The translations under genes and the position numbers were made by a program. Positions 9,601-14,944 of a DNA stretch of 15,640 nt are shown here, piece after piece. Under the pieces are notes generated by a model that saw nothing but the letters and a program-made list of their open reading frames with translations, was not told the origin of the DNA and searched no databases. Source of the stretch: Chitinophagaceae bacterium (lineage in GTDB: Bacteria > Bacteroidota > Bacteroidia > Chitinophagales > Chitinophagaceae); NCBI GenBank assembly GCA_947452875.1, contig CANGEZ010000019.1:1-15640 (forward strand). The letters are read 5' to 3'. Position 1 is the stretch's first letter; every line of letters begins with the position of its first letter.

Positions 9601-9747
9601 AAACATTTTTCTGAATCGAATCTTGCAGGAGGTATTTATACAATGAGAGTCGTTTCCAATAAAACAATCAAAGAAGTAAAACTATTAATTGAAAAAGGGG
9701 TGGCTTCAGTATTAAATGAAAATGTAGAGGAAGGAAGGAAAAAATAA
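3682..9747 (+). CDS. Giant T9SS-secreted protein: Asp-box propeller, ten tandem Cys repeats, PKD-like domains, type A sorting domain
   Basis: A 2,021-residue exported protein. Order: signal peptide (1-23, cleavage after VNA); Lys/Glu/Arg/His-rich segment (about 27-65); beta-propeller region (about 120-810) with at least seven Asp-box (S-x-D-x-G-x-x-W) motifs starting near 234, 276, 375, 424, 472, 560 and 722, as in Vps10/sortilin- and sialidase-type propellers; ten 52-residue repeats (817-1336); an Ig-like stretch (about 1337-1413); about five PKD/Ig-like domains with paired cysteines (1414 to about 1910); and a T9SS type A sorting domain from NVYPNPNDG (1924) to LLIEK (2005), plus a 16-residue tail. 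It should cross the inner membrane by Sec and the outer membrane by T9SS, then be released or anchored at the cell surface. Adhesion or polymer binding is inferred; no catalytic residues are identified. The ATG at 3682 puts the signal peptide at the N-terminus; a TTG two codons earlier is less likely. Confidence 0.93.
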   Translation: MRSILSGLLLIIFILFLGVTVNAQEIKKEKKFHFNLFNKEKRQERKHEHEREREGKEGEEENDEYDGPDKAAAFEYNLTKNPVTGKVPKEKLLEAIQFTKQSRADVLSNRTGTPSSAINLVWTERGPNSDVVGTSNGNTRANSGITSGRIRAILVDSADATHKTVWIGGVDGGLWKTTDITTAPSNWTLVNDYLSNLAVTDICQDPSNNNIMYFSTGEAYYNADAVKGNGVFKSTDHGVTWTQLSSTTSYGYCTRILCDYQGNIYLGTRGLGLFRSNDGGSSWTSITPSGLTADICDLEISSTSTLGRLHVVSGIFSAQAYRYTDAPSTVTSATWTAPVTAFPTYNMRAEIAVSGNVLYALPANATYEIPTIYKSTDGGTNWAATTGQPTSGWASGQGWYALSISINPANTNQVIIGGLESYKTTDGGATWTKISTWVGTTGQYVHADIHKILWYDGGTKLLWGCDGGIHYSADGGTTIRDRNAGLRIKQFYSCAIHPTSATSPNYFLAGAQDNGTHQLNGAGLTTSTEVVGGDGCFVAIDQDQPQNQFGSYVYNAYRRSTNSGSSWSSINFYKGTSLTPASFGSFINPFDYDNTANIIYAAADAGEIFRWTTALTTAAGSYYSTTGLPTGASILTGITALNSSKVSCVAVSPYTANKVYFGTAGGRITYLANANTAASASAGVNLTGTFVTGSVSCINFGTTEQYLLATSSSYGVNNVMMSADAGTTWTAIDGNLPDMPVRWCMFYPGFNTKAIIATEMGVYTTDLINGASTIWSSSPTFPAVRTDMLKYRTADNTLLAATHGRGLWTTTIPICASTSSATNVSRCSNQLPYLWNGTNYQTTGTYTFTTTNAAGCDSLATLNLTVKQSTTSTTNVSRCSNQLPYLWNGTNYQTTGVYSYTTTNAAGCDSVATLNFTVNQTSSSVTSISRCSNQLPYLWNGTNYQAAGIYTYSTTNAAGCDSVATLNFTVKQTSSSVTSISRCSNQLPYLWNGTNYQTTGIYTYSTTNAAGCDSVATLNFTVKQTSTSTTNVSRCSNQLPYLWNGTNYQTSGTFSFTTTNAAGCDSMATLNFTVKQTSSSVTNVSRCSNQLPYLWNGTNYQTTGVYSYTTTNAGGCDSVATLNFTVKQTTSSVTNVSRCSNQLPYLWNGTNYQTTGSYSYTTTNAAGCDSVATLNFTVNQTSSSITNVSRCWNQLPYLWNGANYQATGIYLYTTTNAAGCDSVATLNFTVKQTSSSITNVSRCSNQLPYSWNGTNYQTSGTFSFTTTNAAGCDSIATLNFVVKQTSTSTTNVSRCSNQLPYLWNGTNYQASGTYSFTTLNTAGCDSLAFLNFTVNQIPTVNAGNYPSLSVTSNPIALSGTPTGGTFSGTGVSANTFNPAVSGVGTFIINYTYTDPVTSCTNTATSPLVVSASTCNFSVAAAITGNTNACGNIGIGDSALYSITAVDASSYAWSVSNATTMGMSAIRTGSSVKVKYTTAFTTGTVTVVVKGCDGTTITRTLSISKAVPGAPAAITGIGGSTAVTYICPYVGGSNITYVATPPATNASSVISYRWTLPTGAQLVSVNATDSSSITIGFPAAPSTLVLSVLAVSGCGNSTAKTLTLNKTAPAAPALINGLADVCASIGSASQSANVNYTIAAVNNAASYLWAVPTGATLVSGQGTTNVNVVFASSFVSGSISVQSISPCGNSIAKTLTVYKRVAAAPAAVQKEFTPTSIVAVTNVCGLVSETYRIKKVTYATSYNWLLKVGTKATITHINALGVNDTAVIVTFLTGFTKDTLSVTSVTPCSESTSKTVALNATLLPPTPTSITSSTASYNACIGDQITYTVVVAAPSATQVAASVYRWTKPNNTVIVSAATDSSSITLQFNTGYIGGSVTCKGQTPCGILGTAKTQALTHTGCPTGTIIIPTAKLGSNAEPIELELNVYPNPNDGNFNLDVKANSTNPQSLVILIIDVNGKVIKRYSAKTESGIFTKHFSESNLAGGIYTMRVVSNKTIKEVKLLIEKGVASVLNENVEEGRKK
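6130..7689 (+). repeat. Ten tandem 156-bp repeats inside the giant secreted protein gene
   Basis: Ten units of exactly 156 bases encode 52 residues each; the NVSRC / SISRC motif recurs at 6148 + 156n up to 7552 with no indel. The unit pattern is xSSxxTNVSRCSNQLPYLW, then NGTNYQxxGxY, then TTNAAGCDSVATLNFTVKQ. Both cysteines are kept in all ten copies, so one disulphide per module is likely. Similar C-x-NQLPY-x-WNG...GCDS modules are a known Bacteroidota surface-protein repeat. Units 3 and 4 are almost identical in DNA, and other long blocks are shared by units four or five apart, which points to recent duplication and gene conversion. Confidence 0.95.
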
Positions 9748-9765
9748 AGTATCAAGGTTCAAGAT

Positions 9766-9831
9766 GTTTAAAAGGTTCAATTCGTTCAAAAGGTTGATGC
9801 AACAACATTGAACGAATTGAACCTTTTGAAC
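9766..9831. terminator. Long hairpin between convergent genes
   Basis: Two 24-base arms (9766-9789 and 9808-9831) match in inverse orientation at 23 of 24 positions, with an 18-base loop that itself contains GTTG...CAAC. It lies 18 bases after the giant gene's stop and 18 bases beyond the pgi stop, so it probably terminates both converging transcripts, although no long T run follows. It is built from repeated GGTTCAA words, with a further copy at 9755-9761, so it may also belong to a family of intergenic repeats. Confidence 0.6.
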
Positions 9832-9848
9832 TTATTAAACAATGATTC

Positions 9849-11441
9849 TTATCTCATTTTTTTATACACATTAATCAAACCATTTGTTGAAGCATCATGT
9901 GATTTGATTTCTTCATTATGTAGCAATTCCGGTAAGATTTTGTTTGCCAATATTTTCCCAAGCTCAACGCCCCATTGATCAAAACTGTAAACATTCCAGA
10001 TGATGCCTTGAACAAATATTTTGTGCTCATAATAAGCCACCATTTGTCCAAGTGTATAAGGTGTGATTTTCTTAATCAAAAATGAGTTAGTTGGTCTGTT
10101 GCCTTCAAAAACTCGATATGGATTTTCATGGTCGGTGCCATTCATTAGCGCTTCGGTTTGTGCAAAGTAATTACTCAATAATTTTTGCTGGTGATCTCCA
10201 ACCGGATTATGCGATTGAGCAGCCACGATGAAATCACAAGGAATAATTTGTGTGCCTTGATGAATCAACTGATAAAATGCATGTTGTCCATTCGTGCCAG
10301 GTTCGCCCCAAATAACCGGTCCAGTTTCGTAATTCACTTTGTCGCCATTTCTGTCGATATATTTACCATTGCTCTCCATATTTCCTTGTTGGAAATAAGC
10401 GGCGAATCTATGCATATATTGGTCGTAGGGTAAAATGGCTTCTGTTGGTGCATTGAAAAAATTTCTGTGCCAGATGCCTATTAATGCCATTAAAACAGGA
10501 ATGTTTTTTTCAAATGAAGTTGTTTTGAAATGGATATCTGCAGCTTCAGCACCTTTTAGCAGGTATTCAAAATTGTCATAACCAATGGTTAACGCAATCG
10601 ACAATCCAATGGCACTCCACAAACTATACCTGCCACCAACCCAATCCCAGAATTCGAACATATTCGCCGGGTCGATTCCGAACTTAATAACTTCAGCAGC
10701 ATTTGTGCTTAACGCAATGAAATGTTTGGCAATATCTGTTTCAGTTGCCCCCTGACTTAAAAACCAATCTCTTGCAGAATGAGCATTGGTCATGGTTTCC
10801 TGTGTGGTAAAAGTTTTACTGGCGATAAGAAATATTGTTTCCTCCGCATTTACTTTTTTCAAGGTTTCAGCAATATGGGTACCATCAACATTGCTTACGA
10901 AATAAGTTTGAATGCCTTTTATCCAATAAGGTTTTAAGGCTTCAGTTACCATTACTGGTCCTAAATCGCTGCCGCCAATACCAATATTTACAATGTATTT
11001 TATTTTCTTTCCGGTATAGCCTTTCCAAAATCCTTCATGAATATTATTGCAACATTCATTCATTTGGTCTAATACTTTTCTGATGTCCGGCATTACATTT
11101 TTGCCGTCTGTAATAACAGGATTTGAAGAGAAATTTCTTAACGCGGTATGCAACACGGCTCTGTTTTCTGTTTCATTGATTTTTTCGCCATCGAACATCG
11201 CATTAATCGCAGCAGAAAGTTCGCATTCGTTGGCAAGCTGAATTAAATACTCAATGGATGTTTTATTGATATTGTTTTTAGAGTAATCAAAAAGAATATC
11301 ACCTTGAGTGATGCTGAATTCTTCAAATCTATTTTGATTGTTTTCAAATTGACTTTTTATACTGTTGTTTTTTAAAACTTCAAAATGATCAGCTAAAGCT
11401 TTCCAGGCGGAGGTTTGGGTTGGGTTGATTTTTGGTAACAT
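9849..11441 (-). CDS. pgi: Glucose-6-phosphate isomerase
   Basis: A 530-residue cytoplasmic enzyme that interconverts glucose 6-phosphate and fructose 6-phosphate in glycolysis and gluconeogenesis; the length is close to that of E. coli-type enzymes (about 550). Both family signatures are present: DWVGGRYSLWSAIG (266-279) and GIIWNVYSFDQWGVELGK (479-496). The sugar-phosphate-binding sequences GIGGSDLG (154-161) and SKTFTTQET (208-216) are clear. The catalytic residues E356 (in QGNMESNGK), H387 (in GTNGQHAF) and K496 can all be seen, so the enzyme should be active. The ATG at 11441 gives a normal N-terminus, MLPKINPTQT. It converges with the giant secreted protein gene and is separated from the threonine aldolase gene by a repeat-rich spacer, so it is probably transcribed on its own. 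No clear promoter was found. Confidence 0.97.
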   Translation of the reverse strand: MLPKINPTQTSAWKALADHFEVLKNNSIKSQFENNQNRFEEFSITQGDILFDYSKNNINKTSIEYLIQLANECELSAAINAMFDGEKINETENRAVLHTALRNFSSNPVITDGKNVMPDIRKVLDQMNECCNNIHEGFWKGYTGKKIKYIVNIGIGGSDLGPVMVTEALKPYWIKGIQTYFVSNVDGTHIAETLKKVNAEETIFLIASKTFTTQETMTNAHSARDWFLSQGATETDIAKHFIALSTNAAEVIKFGIDPANMFEFWDWVGGRYSLWSAIGLSIALTIGYDNFEYLLKGAEAADIHFKTTSFEKNIPVLMALIGIWHRNFFNAPTEAILPYDQYMHRFAAYFQQGNMESNGKYIDRNGDKVNYETGPVIWGEPGTNGQHAFYQLIHQGTQIIPCDFIVAAQSHNPVGDHQQKLLSNYFAQTEALMNGTDHENPYRVFEGNRPTNSFLIKKITPYTLGQMVAYYEHKIFVQGIIWNVYSFDQWGVELGKILANKILPELLHNEEIKSHDASTNGLINVYKKMR

Positions 11442-11502
11442 AGTTTAATTTATGGGCGCAATTTAATTTAATTTGATGATTTGGTAGGTTGTGGGTTAAA
11501 AC

Positions 11503-11639
11503 GCTTCGTTGCCTGCCTGCCGGTAGGCAGGGTTTAATGGATTAAATCACTTCGTGGGTTGAATGGTTTCGTATTAATTAGAAATTGCCTATTTAAAAAT
11601 AACCTTAAACCCTGCCTACCGGCAGGCAGGCAGCGAAGC
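11503..11639. repeat. Inverted pair of GC-rich palindromic elements (REP/BIME-like)
   Basis: Two arms, 11503-11540 and 11603-11639, are near-perfect inverted copies of each other, differing by a few substitutions and a one-base indel. Each contains its own 20-base palindrome (11512-11531 and 11611-11630), built as CCTGCCTGCC / GGTAGGCAGG with one wobble pair in each copy. Weaker similarity extends outward (GGTTAAAAC / GGTTTAAGTT next to GCTTCG). The arms are far richer in GC than their surroundings. The arrangement resembles paired REP elements in an intergenic space. The spacer lies downstream of the aldolase gene and upstream of pgi. Confidence 0.8.
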
Positions 11640-11670
11640 AACTTAAACCATTAAACTTATCATCCTATTG

Positions 11671-11698
11671 ATCCAGTATCCAGCATCCAGCATCCATC
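11671..11698 (-). repeat. Four 7-bp GGAT repeats at the 3' end of the threonine aldolase gene
   Basis: Read on the plus strand, the units are ATCCAGT, ATCCAGC, ATCCAGC and ATCCATC in perfect 7-base register. The last base touches the aldolase stop codon (11698-11700). On the coding strand this reads GATGGAT-GCTGGAT-GCTGGAT-ACTGGAT directly after the stop. A related GGAT array follows the stop of the DUF4249 gene. Confidence 0.8.
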
Positions 11699-12714
11699 TA
11701 ACTCTTCTCAATCACCTCGATCAATCGCCCAACCATTTCTTCGCTGACATCCAAATGCGTTACCATTCTCACTTGTGTTGTAGATATAGGAATGCAAAGG
11801 ATATTTTTTTCTTTGAGGTATTCTGCAAAAGAAGCCGCTGAGTATTTCCCTTTAACTTCAAAAATCACAATGTTGGTTTCTACCGGAAGTATGTCGCAAA
11901 TAAAATCCTTTTTTGATAAAGCATTGGCAATGGCTTTTGCATGTTGATGATCTTGTTCCAATCTTTTGATATTGTTTTCCAATGCATAAATTCCGGCGGC
12001 AGCCAAAAAGCCGGCTTGTCGCATACCGCCACCAAATAATTTTCTAGTTCTTCTAGCTTGTTTGATAAAAGCATGATTTCCTAAAAGCAAACTCCCAACT
12101 GGAGCGCCAAGTCCTTTACTCAAACAAATCGAAATGCTATCGAACACTTTTCCATAAGAATCAAGGGATTCATTTTTAGCCACAATCGCATTGAAAAGTC
12201 TTGCACCATCAAGATGAAAATTCAAATTATTTTTATCACATAAAGTTTTTATGTCTATGAAATCTTGAAATTCATAACAACTGCCGCCACCACGGTTTGA
12301 TGTATTTTCAACTGAAACTAAAGAAGTAACTGGCTTGTGAATGTCGTCGGGATTGATAAGCGACTCAATTTGTTCTGCTTTAATTCTACCTCTATTACCA
12401 TCAATTGGTTTTACCTGGCAGCTACTATTAAAAGCAATGCCTCCACCTTCATAAATGTAAACATGACTGTTTTTTTCGCAAATCACTTCGTTACCTGGCT
12501 GCGTATGACATTTGATGGCAATTTGGTTGGTCATGGTGCCACTAGGACAAAACAGGGCCCCTTCCATTCCAAACATGTTTGCAGTAAAGGACTCTAATCT
12601 ATTAACTGAAGGGTCTTCACCAAATACATCATCTCCAACTTCAGCAGCCATCATAGCGGCTTTCATTTCAGGAGTGGGTTTGGTGAAAGTGTCTGAGCGT
12701 AAATCTATTATCAT
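11698..12714 (-). CDS. ltaE: Low-specificity L-threonine aldolase
   Basis: A 338-residue PLP-dependent fold-type I enzyme that cleaves L-threonine or L-allo-threonine to glycine and acetaldehyde. The N-terminus IDLRSDTFTKPTPEM is the hallmark of the family. Other motifs are CPSGTMTNQ (56-64), H84 in NSHVYIYEGGG (which stacks on PLP), HLDGARLFNA (167-176, with D169 binding the pyridine nitrogen and R172) and the Schiff-base lysine K200 in CLSKGLGAPVGS. I use the ATG at 12714 because the protein then starts right at the conserved IDLRSDT block, and a TAnnTTTG promoter element sits four bases upstream. The upstream in-frame ATG at 12747 would precede that promoter and add eleven residues. Beta-eliminating lyases of the same fold (tyrosine phenol-lyase, tryptophanase) are less likely given the short length and motifs. 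Confidence 0.93.
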   Translation of the reverse strand: MIIDLRSDTFTKPTPEMKAAMMAAEVGDDVFGEDPSVNRLESFTANMFGMEGALFCPSGTMTNQIAIKCHTQPGNEVICEKNSHVYIYEGGGIAFNSSCQVKPIDGNRGRIKAEQIESLINPDDIHKPVTSLVSVENTSNRGGGSCYEFQDFIDIKTLCDKNNLNFHLDGARLFNAIVAKNESLDSYGKVFDSISICLSKGLGAPVGSLLLGNHAFIKQARRTRKLFGGGMRQAGFLAAAGIYALENNIKRLEQDHQHAKAIANALSKKDFICDILPVETNIVIFEVKGKYSAASFAEYLKEKNILCIPISTTQVRMVTHLDVSEEMVGRLIEVIEKS

Positions 12715-12718
12715 GTTG

Positions 12719-12726
12719 CAAATGTA
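12719..12726 (-). promoter_or_regulatory. -7 promoter element of the threonine aldolase gene
   Basis: TACATTTG on the minus strand fits TAnnTTTG exactly, and four bases (CAAC) separate it from the ATG at 12714. Transcription would start at or beside the start codon, giving a leaderless mRNA. This also argues against the longer reading frame beginning at 12747. Confidence 0.6.
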
Positions 12727-12947
12727 AGATTTGAATTTTATTGTCACATAACTCCTTAATTACTTCACTTTTAAATTTATTTCTACATCAAACCCCAATC
12801 ACAAATTTTATTTGAAATGTTTCAAAAATCTACTTTTTAGACGATCATTTAAAATGCAGTTTTTTTTCTATATAAATCAAATGCATATCAGTAAAAAAAA
12901 TGTTTTTTATTTTTTTAAAATCACTATGAAATCCAAATTTTGAATAT
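12727..12947. other. AT-rich divergent region between ltaE and rpoD
   Basis: This is part of a 355-base gene-free stretch (12715-13069). It is extremely AT-rich, with several T runs and A runs around 12840-12920 that may bend DNA and help rpoD expression. A 16-base palindrome (12811-12826) is the only distinct site. No reading frame, tRNA or other RNA gene is visible. Confidence 0.5.
12811..12826. promoter_or_regulatory. Palindrome upstream of rpoD, possible operator
   Basis: TTTGAAA and TTTCAAA form a perfect 7-base dyad around a two-base centre. It lies about 120 bases before the rpoD -7 element and about 85 bases upstream of the ltaE -7 element. A regulator-binding site is possible. In such AT-rich DNA a chance palindrome of this size is also possible. 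Confidence 0.25.
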
Positions 12948-12955
12948 TACCTTTG
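12948..12955 (+). promoter_or_regulatory. -7 promoter element of the sigma factor gene
   Basis: TACCTTTG matches the TAnnTTTG consensus, which is the element recognised by this same type of sigma factor. No clean -33 TTG is found 17-20 bases upstream. Transcription would start near 12960 and leave a leader of about 110 bases before the ATG at 13070, unlike the leaderless spacing of three other genes here. Confidence 0.6.
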
Positions 12956-13006
12956 TGTGCTGTTGAAAAGTGACTGGGATATTAAAATATTTCTTACTTT
13001 TTGCAA

Positions 13007-13026
13007 CAATTCTTCCAAGAAGATTG
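13007..13026 (+). promoter_or_regulatory. Small hairpin in the rpoD leader
   Basis: CAAT-CTTC pairs with GAAG-ATTG around a three-base loop, with a single bulged T at 13011. It sits in the predicted 5' untranslated leader, about 45 bases before the start codon. There is no T run after it, so it is not a terminator. A role in mRNA stability or translation is speculative. Confidence 0.25.
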
Positions 13027-13069
13027 TCATAGTTTCACACACACTTAATTCCGAATTTAACTCCAAAAA

Positions 13070-13927
13070 ATGAGACAACTCAAAATTGCTACGCAGATTA
13101 CCAATCGTGATTCACAAGCCGTTGAGAAATATCTGCAGGAAATTTCTAAAATTTCAATGATTACACCTGAAGAGGAAACTATTTTGGCTCAAAAAATTAA
13201 GATGGGAGACCAAAGAGCATTGGATAAACTAGTTCAGGCCAACTTAAGATTCGTAGTTTCGGTGGCTAAACAATACCAACACCAAGGTCTTTCATTAAGT
13301 GATTTGATAAACGAAGGAAATTTAGGTTTGATTAAAGCAGCTCAACGTTTTGATGAAACTAAAGGTTTTAAATTCATTTCATACGCAGTATGGTGGATTC
13401 GTCAATCTATATTACAAGCTTTGGCTGAACAAGGTAGATTGGTTCGTTTACCACAAAATAAAATCGGTACATACAACAAAGCGAACAAAGCATATATGGC
13501 TTTTGAGCAAGAGCATGAAAGAGAACCTTCAACCGAGGAATTAGCAGAATTGCTTGAAATGAGTGAAACTGAAATCAATAATATTTTCCAGTCAAATACA
13601 AGACATACTTCATTGGATGCTCCGGTTCACGAAGCTGAAGATGTAGCCATGGGCGATTTGTTGAAAGGTGGTGATGAAACAGATGAAGACGTTATGCATG
13701 ATTCATTGAAAAATGAAATCCGCAGGGTTCTTAAATCTTTAAGTCCTCGTGAGGCTGAAATTGTAAATGCATACTTCGGATTAGATGGAGAAAATGGAGT
13801 AACAATCGAGCAAATCGGTCAGAAATACGATTTAACTAAAGAACGTATTCGTCAAATTAAAGAAAGAGCTATAAAGCGCTTGCAAAAAGCTCGCTATAGT
13901 GGAGCGCTTAAAGCTTATTTAGGATAA
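13070..13927 (+). CDS. rpoD: Primary RNA polymerase sigma factor (sigma-70 family)
   Basis: A 285-residue sigma factor of the short Bacteroidota primary type (sigma-ABfr-like): region 1.1 is absent, while regions 1.2 to 4.2 are present. Region 1.2 lies around 15-45, with VEKYLQEISKISMITPEEE. Region 2 runs about 52-122, with DLINEGNLGLIKA (78-90) contacting core polymerase and FISYAVWWIRQSI (102-114) melting and recognising the -7 element. Region 3 covers about 123-205. Region 4.2 has the helix-turn-helix VTIEQIGQKYDLTKERIRQIKERAIKRL region (244-271). It directs transcription of housekeeping genes from TTG / TAnnTTTG promoters, several of which occur in this window. The ATG at 13070 follows an A run, and the N-terminus MRQLKIATQITNR is typical of these proteins. 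It is monocistronic, with its own -7 element and a terminator right after the stop. Confidence 0.96.
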   Translation: MRQLKIATQITNRDSQAVEKYLQEISKISMITPEEETILAQKIKMGDQRALDKLVQANLRFVVSVAKQYQHQGLSLSDLINEGNLGLIKAAQRFDETKGFKFISYAVWWIRQSILQALAEQGRLVRLPQNKIGTYNKANKAYMAFEQEHEREPSTEELAELLEMSETEINNIFQSNTRHTSLDAPVHEAEDVAMGDLLKGGDETDEDVMHDSLKNEIRRVLKSLSPREAEIVNAYFGLDGENGVTIEQIGQKYDLTKERIRQIKERAIKRLQKARYSGALKAYLG

Positions 13928-13947
13928 TAAAAACTTTTTAAAATATA

Positions 13948-13972
13948 GCCCCGAAATTTTCGGGGTTTTTTT
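13948..13972 (+). terminator. Rho-independent terminator of rpoD
   Basis: The stem CCCCGAAA / TTTCGGGG (13949-13965) is followed by a run of seven T (13966-13972) and lies about 20 bases after the rpoD stop. The stem core matches the terminator after the PUR-domain gene. Confidence 0.88.
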
Positions 13973-14003
13973 ATGAATATCACCGACCAACATAAGTTTT
14001 GTA

Positions 14004-14011
14004 TAAATTTG
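14004..14011 (+). promoter_or_regulatory. -7 promoter element of the DUF4249 gene
   Basis: TAAATTTG fits TAnnTTTG and is followed by CAAC and the ATG at 14016. The spacing is the same as at ltaE and the ABC exporter, so the mRNA is probably leaderless. No convincing -33 element is seen. Confidence 0.55.
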
Positions 14012-14015
14012 CAAC

Positions 14016-14885
14016 ATGAATAAAATGTGTTGGATTGCAGTTTTGATTTTACTTTCTTCCTGCGAAAAAAATATCAATTTCAATTTAGATGCATCCAAGC
14101 CAACATTGGTTGTTGATGCCCAAATTGAAAATGACAAAGCTCCGGTTGTAATGTTATCTAAAAGTGTAGATTATTTCAGTCAGTTAAGCCCGGCTTTATA
14201 TGAATCCTCTTTCATTCACAATGCAGATGTATACGTATCAAATGGTACACTTACTCATAAATTAATAGAGTACAATCGCCCGTTAGTTCCTGGATTTAAT
14301 TCGTACTATTATAGCATTGATACTGCCACATTAAATACGGCCTTTAATGGCGAATTGAATCATAATTATACATTGAGAATTGTAGTTGATGGGTTAGAAT
14401 ATAATGCAACAACGAAAATCCCAGCATTAGACTGGTTTCCGGATTCTGTATACTTTAAGCCAGTGCCTTTTGAAACCGATACTTTATTGAGAAATATGTT
14501 TGTTAAAGCCACAGAACCTGCCGGTTTGGGTAATTATATCAGATATTTCACCAAGAAAAATGATGAGCCCTTTTATCCAGGCAGAAATTCTGTTTTCTCA
14601 GATGAAATTATTGATGGTACCACTTACACCACTATGGTTGATCCGGGAATCGACAGAAACAATCCTGATGGTAAATTTGGATTCAAAGCCGGTGATGTCG
14701 TTACATTGAAATTATGTGATATCGACAAAGCAACTTATACCTTCTGGAATACCTGGGAATTTTCCTTACAAAGCATAGGAAATCCATTTGCTCAACCCAA
14801 TAAAGTAATAGGGAATATTTCCAATGGAGCCTTAGGTGCTTTTTGCGGGTATGCAGCATGGTATGGTACTTATGATGTGAGATAG
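14016..14885 (+). CDS. DUF4249 family lipoprotein
   Basis: A 289-residue lipoprotein. The short N-terminus has a hydrophobic stretch and a lipobox, LLSSC, with the lipidated cysteine at C16, so it is predicted to be anchored to a membrane after Sec export and SPase II cleavage. The mature part is beta-rich. It begins with a TLVVDAQIEND segment and ends with a WEFSLQSIGNPFAQP segment followed by GNISNGALGAFCGYAAW, the pattern of DUF4249, a Bacteroidota-specific family. DUF4249 genes usually sit next to a TonB-dependent receptor and may help uptake, but no receptor gene is in this window: rpoD is upstream and trxB downstream. Function is unknown. The start is fixed by the lipobox and the promoter spacing. 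Its 3' end carries a GGAT mini-repeat. Confidence 0.85.
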   Translation: MNKMCWIAVLILLSSCEKNINFNLDASKPTLVVDAQIENDKAPVVMLSKSVDYFSQLSPALYESSFIHNADVYVSNGTLTHKLIEYNRPLVPGFNSYYYSIDTATLNTAFNGELNHNYTLRIVVDGLEYNATTKIPALDWFPDSVYFKPVPFETDTLLRNMFVKATEPAGLGNYIRYFTKKNDEPFYPGRNSVFSDEIIDGTTYTTMVDPGIDRNNPDGKFGFKAGDVVTLKLCDIDKATYTFWNTWEFSLQSIGNPFAQPNKVIGNISNGALGAFCGYAAWYGTYDVR

Positions 14886-14914
14886 GATGGATAAGCTGGA
14901 TAGGCTGGATAAAC
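14885..14914 (+). repeat. GGAT mini-repeat at the 3' end of the DUF4249 gene
   Basis: After a leading GGAT that overlaps the stop codon's last base, three units follow with a 9-base period: GGATAAGCT, GGATAGGCT and GGATAAAC. It shares the GCTGGAT core and its position right after the stop codon with the array behind the threonine aldolase gene. Confidence 0.75.
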
Positions 14915-14944
14915 AAAAAATTATCAAGAACTAATTATAAAAAA

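Noticed and set aside
12715..12747. Longer threonine aldolase start at 12747
   Set aside because: It would precede the TACATTTG promoter element, and the extra eleven residues come before the conserved N-terminal block.
14886..14944. Promoter for trxB
   Set aside because: No TAnnTTTG match was found in this gap; only the GGAT repeat and an A-rich stretch are visible.
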